Shown one piece after another: positions 1 to 8,500 of a stretch of DNA of 10,484 nt. The notes beneath the pieces are model-generated. The model worked only from the letters and a program-made list of their open reading frames with translations. It did not search any database and was not told the DNA's origin. Source of the DNA: Candidatus Thalassarchaeaceae archaeon. GTDB lineage: Archaea; Thermoplasmatota; Poseidoniia; Poseidoniales; Thalassarchaeaceae. Position 1 is the first letter of the stretch. Each line of letters starts with the position of its first letter. The DNA lies in the NCBI GenBank assembly GCA_030747885.1, contig JASLJW010000040.1, positions 1 through 10,484 on the forward strand. The letters are read 5' to 3'. The translations under genes and the position numbers were made by a program.

Positions 1-410
1 CCTCCATATCCGTCATCTACACTCCCTCTTCCAAAGAGATAGGGGCCTTCAAAGACTGGTTCAAACGGATGTTTTCCTTCTGACCACAGTTCAGTAACTG
101 GGGGTTGTTTGTCTAAATGACTGTATAACAAAACATCACCAGAACCAGTTCCTGGCACATCCACGAGCAACACTGGAGTTCTCCCAGGAAGGCGATGGAC
201 GGTATGGGTCATGTCTTCAATACCAAGAGAATCTAACCAAGTTCGAAACAATTCCACCGCTTGATCTAACTCGCCCCTCTCTTCCCAGTCAGGATCAAAG
301 CCAGGGGATTGAGCAGGAATTCGAATAAAATCACATAAAGATGGGAGTACAGATTCAGCCCAATTTTTCCGAATATGATTCAGCATCGAGTCTACTTTAG
401 ATTCGTCCAT
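1..410 (-). CDS. M20-family zinc metallopeptidase, N-terminal part (cut by the window edge)
   Basis: Translating the minus strand from the ATG at 410-408 gives 136 complete codons with no stop before the edge, so only the N-terminal third or so of a usual M20 protein is visible. The fragment carries the family's first metal-site block: YSHLDKQPP (residues 96-104), in which H98 is the expected zinc ligand and D100 the supporting Asp, and GRGSVDDGYG (127-136), in which D132 should be the bridging ligand. W109 and the segment up to LFGRGS match the substrate-pocket spacing of the group whose second motif ends in DDGY rather than DDKG. M20 enzymes are cytosolic di-zinc exopeptidases, dipeptidases or deacylases; the specificity cannot be told from this part. 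The start is the first ATG of the open frame (next M9). No good Shine-Dalgarno site precedes it. It lies 45 bases downstream of the small membrane protein gene on the same strand and may share its transcript. Confidence 0.9.
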   Translation of the reverse strand, partial: MDESKVDSMLNHIRKNWAESVLPSLCDFIRIPAQSPGFDPDWEERGELDQAVELFRTWLDSLGIEDMTHTVHRLPGRTPVLLVDVPGTGSGDVLLYSHLDKQPPVTELWSEGKHPFEPVFEGPYLFGRGSVDDGYG

Positions 411-455
411 GAAATCAACTCAAGCAAATTAGCACATTGAGTATTCCGATTCTCT

Positions 456-662
456 TCATCTATCAAATATGAAAAATGAAACAAAAGTGAAAAATCCAAG
501 AAAGAAGTAAATCGTTTGATTTATACGGTAAGTAATGGGATTTGTGTACTTTGAAACCCAACCTTTCCCCTTGGCATGAGTACCGCCTTTAATCATGCAA
601 TAAACTCCATAAATCCAAAACAAAATACCAAAAATTAGAGAGGAAAAATTGTACCATTCCAT
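456..662 (-). CDS. Small two-helix membrane protein, unknown function
   Basis: This 68-residue protein starts at ATG 662-660 and ends in TGA. It has two strongly hydrophobic, aromatic-rich stretches, about residues 7-24 (SSLIFGILFWIYGVYCMI) and 49-66 (QTIYFFLGFFTFVSFFIF). They are joined by a polar, basic loop with K25, K31, K33, K38 and R46, so both ends probably lie on the same side of the membrane. It fills the space between addA and the peptidase gene, 61 bases after the addA stop and 45 bases before the peptidase start, on the same strand. The clear helix-loop-helix pattern and the tight fit argue that it is a real gene. I do not recognise a family. No convincing Shine-Dalgarno site lies upstream, so it may be leaderless or translated weakly from the upstream message. 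Confidence 0.7.
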   Translation of the reverse strand: MEWYNFSSLIFGILFWIYGVYCMIKGGTHAKGKGWVSKYTNPITYRINQTIYFFLGFFTFVSFFIFDR

Positions 663-723
663 GGAACAACAATAGTAGGTCTAGTAATTCTTCTTATCGT
701 CAGTAAATTACTATCCATATCAA

Positions 724-3700
724 TTAGAAATGACATTGATGGTGTCCCACCTCTGAACAAATAAATGAATTTGAGTCGCATTTAACTCCGTAATCAATAG
801 CAATCATTTCACTCAACAAAGGATGCAACTCAGATTCTGCTAAAGACATTATTTCATCACTCATCTGGATTAATCTACCAGAAACTCCCACCCAAATTGC
901 AGGGAATTCCACAATCCTTCTTTGCATTCCATTACTGGCACGATTTGCTTCTTGACGCTCTAATGCATAATGATAGATGAAAAGTTGATGGCGGTGTTTC
1001 ATGAGAATTGCCTTCTCCGCTTCAGATATCTCTTCATCAGATACTGGTTCTAGAAGTGTGCCATCGACTTTTTCCATCGAACTCAATAATATTCTAGCAT
1101 CCTCTGTTTTGAGATCAACCGGAAGAAGGCTCGGTTCTTTTTCGGGATTTTGAAACGCTACTACAAGATCAATTAGACCACTGAAACGGGCGATTTTCTT
1201 CTCTGAAATTGAATGAATGTGTTTTCCTCGCGGGGTATCAGTAAAAAGCTCAAGAGGTGACCCTTCGACTTCTAATTCCATGCCAAATGGCATCTCAGTT
1301 CGCACACCATCTAATTGCCCCATTTCTCCTACGCCTTCATTCAAAAATTGGCCAAAAATAGATGTGTCAAGAATTGAAATCATTGATTCAACTAATTTCC
1401 GAGTTTGATCCCGATCAATTCCTGATGGCAGATATTCTTCAAAGACTTCACTCATTGACGTTTTCAATGAAGAACCCTTCCAACTAGATTCAGTATCATT
1501 TGTCCATTCAATGGGTAAAGGCAGGGCATCTGGGGATCTTTTTGGACTAGGGACTCCAATTTCCACTAATCGATGAACAATAGTTCCAATTACATTAGGA
1601 GGTGGAAGGATTTCATGTTCGACTTCTGATTTGGAATCAAGTAAATTGATGCCTTCTTTTAATCCAATTTTCCTCTCCAACCAATATTGGCGCATGCATG
1701 TTTGAGCAATGTCGATACTACTCGGTGTAATATTAGATCGTAAGACAATTTGACGTGGGTTAGGTGGGGATTGAGTTGGAACATTCTTTTCAATATCTGA
1801 TAGTGTTTCACTAAGATCAATCATTGATCTAAATACGGTCTTAGCAACTGTTCTTTCTTCAAAACATTCAGGTGAATGATAAATCCGAATCCCGATACCA
1901 TCATTTATTCCTAAACCACAATTCATTGCCACTGATATTGGATCAATTGTAAGGTCATATTTTCGAGGGGTATCAATCAATTCTGTTCCAAGATTTTCGT
2001 CACCCATCAACCATGGAGAATCCACCCCACTCAAAGTAGAAGATTGCCTCATTGACTCCAACAACATTGAGCCAAAAGATGGAGTGGACCCCTGTTCTAT
2101 TTCTAATTCAATTCCTGAATCACCAAATAAAGCCCCACTTGGAGATCCTGAAATTATCAATCGTTCCTCAGCTCTTGTAGCAGCGACATACAATAATCGT
2201 CGGGCTTCTGCTTGAACCTGAGATTCATGAAGAATTTTGATGTAATTCCATACCGAGGATATTGGATCTGATTGATTTAGCCATGGTTTTGGATGAACTC
2301 CAAACATCTGTGGAGTCACAATCAAACGTGCTTGATTCTCATGGATGAGTTTGGTCTGAGAGTGACCAAAAATATCTGCCAGAATAACAACCTTGGATTG
2401 CAGACCTTTTGATTTGTGGATCGTCATTACTCGAACACCACCAGAAGGAGACATGTCTTTTGCAAAAGCGCCATCTCCATCACGTTCAATTCTTGCAAGA
2501 CGATCTGCGAGAAGGACTGGGTCACCTCCACTTTCCTCTAATGTGAATCGAATAAATTCAACAAATTTCTCTGCATCTATTCTATCTGAAGCCATGGGGT
2601 GAGCAAGTAGAAGATCACTATGATCCAAAGTCCAATTCAATAATTCAACAATTCGACCTGAATTTGCTCTACGTTCCCAACCTTGTATCAGTGCAGCTTG
2701 TTGTTTAGTATGGGCGAAACCAGCCAATCTTTGAATCAAGTTAGTTTCTGAAGAAGAACCTCGTATATATCGATCCAATTCATCATCATCTAGACCAATC
2801 AAAACCGATCTTGCCACCCACGCCGCATGATGTCGATGATGAGGGCGTGCACATAGTTGAACAAGCCCCAGTAATGGTCTAACAGACGGGCGCGAAAATA
2901 GAGCCCCCTCCTTATCAGCTTGAACTGGAATCCCCAATGCATTCAATCCACTGAGAATTGAATCTCGATGTTTACGACTAGGAAGAAGCACCATGATGTC
3001 ACTTGGATCAACAGGTGCTTCTTCCTCGATGTAATGATGTTCTCCGGACGCGGTTCGGATTTTACAATCTGAACCATCAATTAATGCTCTAATTCGTTCA
3101 ACAATTAATGTAGATTCCAACTGTTTTCTATCGCCTTCTCCATGGATGAATGGATCTATTGGTTGAATCGGATCAACGGGAACTGCATTAGCCCCAGTAG
3201 GTCCAATAGGAAGTAACCATTCAAGAATTCCAGGATCTTCTGCTTTCTCAGTGCATGGATTCAACTCTTGTTCAGTTGCATACCAATCAGCAGCTGAAAA
3301 TGAACGATGGCGGGGGTGAAATACGTCCTTCCACCAACGATCCATGACTCGAAGTAAACCTCCGGATGTACGATAATTGATTGACAATCTTACATGACCT
3401 GAACTTCTAAGTGATATTTCATCAGTAGAAATCTGATGAATATCGTCACTTACATCAAATCTAACCTCCGGATTCAATGATGATCGATGTCCAGATGTAT
3501 GCATCGATGCACGAACAAATGTATCATGCAAAGCCCGAGGGTCACGACTCCATTCTTTTGTACGAAGGGGATTGGGTTCCTTGAAAATGTCTAATGTTTC
3601 AAGTTCTTGATCGTTTATTCTTCGTAAATGCCCTGCGAAACGATGGAAAGTCGAAACCTGGGCTTGCCTAAACAAGTAGATACTTTGTTTGATATCTCCA

Positions 3701-5577
3701 ACATAGCAAATTGTGGGTTCCCATTCCAAATTCTGTTCTGCAACCGAATCATGATCTTCTCGAAGTCGAGGGCCCCACAATCTCGAAAGAAGACGCCATT
3801 GTCGAGGGTTGATGTCTTGAGCCTCATCAAGAATCATCGCAAGATACCTGCGACGTATTCGTTTCAAAAGGTCAATTCTACCGAGTAAATCCACTAACGC
3901 TTTTTCAGCCTCTGATGAGTTTGCATATCCTAATGATGTAGGATCTACAAGAGCTTCTTGAGCAAGACTCAGAGTACGATTCAAATGATCGTCAGACCAT
4001 GGTCGAAGGATATCGATTCCGTTCAAAGATTCAATTATTGGTCCAGAATAAAATGTACGACAAATCTCTGGGCATCGTGATAAAAGTAAATCTCCAGCTA
4101 ATTCAGAAATATCCTCAAAATCATGTAACCCCCTTGTAGATTTAAGTTGACGAAGAATGCCCAATGTTGCTTGATGAACAATCCATAAATCATTCAACAT
4201 AATTGCTTCTTGATTCAGATCAAATCGACGGCCATCAGTAATTTCGCGACCAGAATAAGTAGTTGGAATCTCAATCATTTGGGGACGGATAGGATAATTT
4301 TGAGGCATATGTGTTGGAATTGTATCATCTAACATACCCACGATGAATGCCATCTTCCTCTCGAAAAGATGATTTGGATTGGACCAAACTTCCTTCGCTG
4401 TTGTCGCGATTTGATTGAGACTTTCTTTGATTTCTGCATATCCAGTATGCCCTCTTTCCCATTCATTTGAATTCGCAGGCAAATATCCACGAGGGAAAAT
4501 AGGGGGAGATTTTTTTGTTAATCCATTGCCTCCATCTGATCTAGAGCCGGTTTGTGCAGAAATAATTCTGAAAAGATGAAAAATTCGTAATAATGCTGAC
4601 CAAGAATCTGGAGGGGGAGGCAATGATAGAATGTCGTCTAATGCTGCTAGTCGAGTACCTGAATTTGTATTTTCCATTGCACCAGCATCACTAATCATTC
4701 CAAGCCAATCTACTAAGGGACTCTGAAGGTTTTCCAACACCTGGAAAATTCGATCTTGATCAAGCCAAGCTGTTACTTCCGTTCGTATCTTTTCTGGTGA
4801 AATTTCATCTATTGATGAGTCATACAATTCTTCTGCTGCACCTTCCAAAAACACAGATCTACTCAACATTCCACTCAAAATTTTTCGACATGTCGAAGTA
4901 GATCCCACAGTTTGTGAAACCCTTCTTCGAGCCAAGAAAAAGCGATCCAAGATTTCTGATGGAACTCCTGCATCAGATGCCTCTCCAAGTCTCGATGGAT
5001 TAGATGGAAGTCGCCATGCTGTGTTTACGGCTAACATCTCCAATGAAACCCTCTGGGATTCGGAAACTTGCTCATCAGTAACATCGATGCCTAATAGAGA
5101 TCGATGGGGGGCAACTAACCTTGTAAAAAATGAATCAATTGTACCTATTGGAGCATCTTCTAGTAGCATTCTAAACTGGTCAGGAAGACCTTGAGAAGAA
5201 ATTCTTGAATCTGCACCATCATCATCATCCCCTGAAGTAGTTCCTTCTCTTAATTCACCAAGAGAAATTCTAATTCTGTGCTTGAGTTCTTCGGCTGCTG
5301 CATTCGTAAATGTGAGTACGATGACCTCAGTAGGTAGTAATCCCCCCCATTCGTTTAGATCAACTCGATGGGCATTTCCATCAACAATCATTCCCCCTGC
5401 AAGACGACCTGGTCGAGATGGACGAGGGAGAAGCATGGATGCCCTCTGTACGGGTGTTAGATAGTGCTCAATTACACGATCGACTATCGTCTTAGTCTTA
5501 CCAGTTCCCGCGCCCGCATCTAAGACAAGATGAGAGTCAAGATTCAATGCAAGACGTTGAGCATGATTCAACCCCAC
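724..5577 (-). CDS. addA: AddA/RecB-like UvrD-family helicase with C-terminal PD-(D/E)XK nuclease
   Basis: This is the predicted motor and nuclease subunit of an AddAB-type helicase-nuclease that unwinds and resects double-strand DNA ends in the cytoplasm. All SF1A motifs are present: Q motif around NHAQ (4-7), Walker A GAGTGKT (22-28), Ia LTFTNAAAEELKHR (88-101), GTIDSF (145-150), Walker B DEAQD (584-588), III VGDIKQSIYLFRQ (626-638), IV NYRTS (734-738), V TIHKSKG (1052-1058) and VI LLYVAATRAEER (1128-1139). The C-terminal nuclease has H1335 (GTIVHRLVE), D1470 (GLIDLV), D1488-x-K1490 (VDLKT) and the QxxxY pair Q1531/Y1535, so it looks catalytically intact. C1294 and C1600/C1607/C1615 may form an irregular metal site. 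At 1617 residues it is much longer than typical AddA or RecB (about 1200); much of the excess lies between motifs Ia and II. The start is GTG at 5577, chosen for the perfect ribosome binding site 8 bases upstream. It overlaps the addB end by 10 bases, so coupling is likely. Confidence 0.93.
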   Translation of the reverse strand: MGLNHAQRLALNLDSHLVLDAGAGTGKTKTIVDRVIEHYLTPVQRASMLLPRPSRPGRLAGGMIVDGNAHRVDLNEWGGLLPTEVIVLTFTNAAAEELKHRIRISLGELREGTTSGDDDDGADSRISSQGLPDQFRMLLEDAPIGTIDSFFTRLVAPHRSLLGIDVTDEQVSESQRVSLEMLAVNTAWRLPSNPSRLGEASDAGVPSEILDRFFLARRRVSQTVGSTSTCRKILSGMLSRSVFLEGAAEELYDSSIDEISPEKIRTEVTAWLDQDRIFQVLENLQSPLVDWLGMISDAGAMENTNSGTRLAALDDILSLPPPPDSWSALLRIFHLFRIISAQTGSRSDGGNGLTKKSPPIFPRGYLPANSNEWERGHTGYAEIKESLNQIATTAKEVWSNPNHLFERKMAFIVGMLDDTIPTHMPQNYPIRPQMIEIPTTYSGREITDGRRFDLNQEAIMLNDLWIVHQATLGILRQLKSTRGLHDFEDISELAGDLLLSRCPEICRTFYSGPIIESLNGIDILRPWSDDHLNRTLSLAQEALVDPTSLGYANSSEAEKALVDLLGRIDLLKRIRRRYLAMILDEAQDINPRQWRLLSRLWGPRLREDHDSVAEQNLEWEPTICYVGDIKQSIYLFRQAQVSTFHRFAGHLRRINDQELETLDIFKEPNPLRTKEWSRDPRALHDTFVRASMHTSGHRSSLNPEVRFDVSDDIHQISTDEISLRSSGHVRLSINYRTSGGLLRVMDRWWKDVFHPRHRSFSAADWYATEQELNPCTEKAEDPGILEWLLPIGPTGANAVPVDPIQPIDPFIHGEGDRKQLESTLIVERIRALIDGSDCKIRTASGEHHYIEEEAPVDPSDIMVLLPSRKHRDSILSGLNALGIPVQADKEGALFSRPSVRPLLGLVQLCARPHHRHHAAWVARSVLIGLDDDELDRYIRGSSSETNLIQRLAGFAHTKQQAALIQGWERRANSGRIVELLNWTLDHSDLLLAHPMASDRIDAEKFVEFIRFTLEESGGDPVLLADRLARIERDGDGAFAKDMSPSGGVRVMTIHKSKGLQSKVVILADIFGHSQTKLIHENQARLIVTPQMFGVHPKPWLNQSDPISSVWNYIKILHESQVQAEARRLLYVAATRAEERLIISGSPSGALFGDSGIELEIEQGSTPSFGSMLLESMRQSSTLSGVDSPWLMGDENLGTELIDTPRKYDLTIDPISVAMNCGLGINDGIGIRIYHSPECFEERTVAKTVFRSMIDLSETLSDIEKNVPTQSPPNPRQIVLRSNITPSSIDIAQTCMRQYWLERKIGLKEGINLLDSKSEVEHEILPPPNVIGTIVHRLVEIGVPSPKRSPDALPLPIEWTNDTESSWKGSSLKTSMSEVFEEYLPSGIDRDQTRKLVESMISILDTSIFGQFLNEGVGEMGQLDGVRTEMPFGMELEVEGSPLELFTDTPRGKHIHSISEKKIARFSGLIDLVVAFQNPEKEPSLLPVDLKTEDARILLSSMEKVDGTLLEPVSDEEISEAEKAILMKHRHQLFIYHYALERQEANRASNGMQRRIVEFPAIWVGVSGRLIQMSDEIMSLAESELHPLLSEMIAIDYGVKCDSNSFICSEVGHHQCHF

Positions 5578-8500
5578 TGTCCTTCACCTCCGATTTCAGA
5601 AAGTCCGCAAATGTCCGATACTGGACAATATGAACAAAGGCGAGTAGGATTCGGGATAACTTTGCGATTTCTAGCAGCATATACTGCACGAAATACTGCA
5701 TCCAATCGATGCTGCATCCAACCTCTAAAACCAGGTTGTGTTGGTAAGTTAGATTCGCTAGATAATGGCTTAAAGAGTCCTGTTAACACATCAGTACGTT
5801 CTCCAATTTCTAATCCCTCGAGACAGTCTACCCATTCAGAATCTAATTCAATATGATGAACTGTTTCTAAGCCAATGTCTGAAATTCCAACACCAATGAC
5901 CAAATCGCCAGGATGTTCGATCTCCCATGCTCTGGCATAGATGGCTAATTGAACATCTTCCAACAATCCATTGTGGTGTTTATCTGCACCACGATCTTTC
6001 GATGCTGTTTTCATATCTCTAATCAATACCAACCGCTTCGGCTTCCATTGATTATTTGGAATCAAGGGAGCAGGTTCATCTGAACCTGATTCATCGATTA
6101 ATTCCCCCTTTTCTCCAATAGGAACCAAATCTATACGATCGATGTACCCCTTGACCTTTACATCATGACCTGATTTGTCTTTACCGATGATTGTCCCTTC
6201 TCCCTGTCCTCGATCTTTTCCGATTTTGTACTCCATACAAATTGGAACTGAATCTGGAATGTCATATTCAGCTGAAATAATTTGAGCAAACCTACCTGAA
6301 GGTTCAATTTCAGGACGTTTTGCTAACCAAGATCTCCAAGATTCATCATCCATCCCAACCAAATCTCTCAATCTCTCATCAGTGACCACGTCTGACCTAG
6401 AAAGCCAAGGCGCATGCAAATCAAGCAATTCTGCCATTTTGGTCATCAATGCCTTTGGATTAGTTCCACTTGTTGCAATTGATCTAGGTTCAAACGTGGT
6501 TCGTTCTACAGATCTAGTCATTCCAAGTGAATTTTCGACCATTCCTTCGAATACTTCGTGAATCAAAACACCACGGGTTCGACTGTCGAGTTCTTCATCA
6601 GGCATATCATCGGCCCCGGCAAACAATGCTTGACTAAGCCAACCCTTCCTTCCACAATCTATCCATGAATTCAGCCTAGATGCTGACCAAACATCTGGCA
6701 CTTTCCATTCTTCTCCTGTAGAATATCCATGTCTTTTGTCGAAAGATTCGATGTCTATTTCTTTCGGAAGGATGGGTCTAGGGTCAATTGACATAGTTTC
6801 CTTTTCATTCCATTTTCCTCCAATTACAGGCCATGTAGGATTCTCAACTGGCCTAGGAATATCGCGAAGATGTTTTTTGCCAGGAATCATCGTCAATGGT
6901 TTGGTACTAACTACAAAATCGCGAACTTCATCTGAATGATATGCATTTGGTCCTGTAATGAGAGATGGTTGTCTTTGAAGCCGATCTGAAAACAAATCTG
7001 ATTCCATTGTTACAAGAGGGGATGAATAGGAAAGTGGTTGTGTTGTTGTTTGATGTCGTTGAAGTAGCAAGTTTCCTTCCGAGGATCTTTTACTTCTCCA
7101 AGAAACCCCATGTGAATTCTCAATAACAACCGTGGATAACCCATCAGAGTATGGCATCACTGTTCGATCTTCTGCAACAACCAACGATGTATTGCCAAAA
7201 TCAACTCTAGACCACCCTGATGTTGCAGAGAAATCCCCCTCAGTGAGAAAAGATGGAAGTGCCTCCAATTCTGATGTTTCTCTCCAATGTTCAACATAAG
7301 GAGCAACTGGGGGAGTTGCCTCGTCCAAAACTGTTGGATCCACAATTACTACCTCTTCACCTGAATAGAAAATTGATTGTAACAAATGACGTGCATGGCG
7401 AATTGGGCCGTCTGGTCTTAGAATTCCTAATCTCTGCCTTTCTTCCTCGTGCAATAACGGAGGAATAGTAACGCGAAGGTCCCATGCTTTGGCAGTAGGC
7501 TCAACAACAATCACCCGATTTGCTCTACATCCGAGAAGATCATCTGGTGTTTTTACCAAGACTGTTGAATGAGGTGATGATATTTCTGGCATTAATCCAG
7601 CATCAATGATTGATTGAATTTGATTGCACCATGATTTAGGATTATCTGGGCTAGCTAAGCCCATCGATTCCTCGTATATTCGCAATTTAGAAATCTCATC
7701 CATCAATATCTGTAAACCGACCAGCCCATCTTCTCTTTGACCATCAAAATGTTTTGATAATTCTTCAATATTCAACATAGAAATTAGATGATTCAACCAT
7801 GCATCAGGAGAGCATTCCAATATCTCAAATGGTAGTTCTGAACCCGTAAAACATCCTTTTCGATATGATTCTTCTTTGAGAAGTGCTGCATCTTTGGGAT
7901 TCAAAATAGGAGAAAGAGCACCCAGTGTACATAGGAACCACCATTGTGTCTGCTCATGGGCAATCGGGGTGCGAGATTCAGATGAATCAGAGGAAAATGC
8001 CCTAAGCCAATCAGAAAGAACTCCTTTTCCACCAATCAAACGACGATCTCTAGCTAAAGATTCCAAAACTTCACGATTAGGAATTGGAAGAATTCGTGAA
8101 TCTGATGGATGAAGTGGAATGTTTTCAGATTGGAAAAGACGGACGGTTCTCTGAACTGCAAAAGAAAGAAGAGATTCGAGAGAAAAACACTCTTCAGAAT
8201 GTGAGATGTTGATTGCTGATGAAATCCAATGAACAATTGGGCTAGTTCTGAGAGGAGATTTTTCTTGAGAAACTGGAATCCCTAGTGAGGATAATTCAAT
8301 TTTCCATTCTGTAGGAAGATTGTTCGCTAAAGGATGAACAAGAATAATATCGCTTTCACCTGATTCCAAATATCTTTTGATTATCCTCGCAGTTACCCTA
8401 GGAGCGGATGATGATTCTCGAATATGAATGCGATGAACATTAGGTTGAGTCTCATTCTTTACTGGATTATGCGGAGGAATCCATTCTGGTAAGTCATTAG

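Noticed and set aside
702..712. Short inverted repeat agtaa-a-ttact in the gap between addA and the small membrane protein gene, with a similar tagtaatt at 682-689.
   Set aside because: Five-base AT-only arms with a one-base centre are expected by chance in AT-rich DNA; it makes no useful hairpin and does not match a clear terminator, operator or TATA box at a sensible distance.
3628..3888. Plus-strand open frame of 86 codons inside addA, and similar antisense frames at 5530-5856, 8878-9123 and 9885-10154.
   Set aside because: All lie opposite strongly supported coding sequence with recognisable motifs, and their translations show no domain-like pattern.
7157..7345. Minus-strand open frame of 62 codons in another frame within addB.
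   Set aside because: It is wholly inside the addB coding region, and its translation is low-complexity (Gln/Leu/Trp-rich), typical of a shadow frame.
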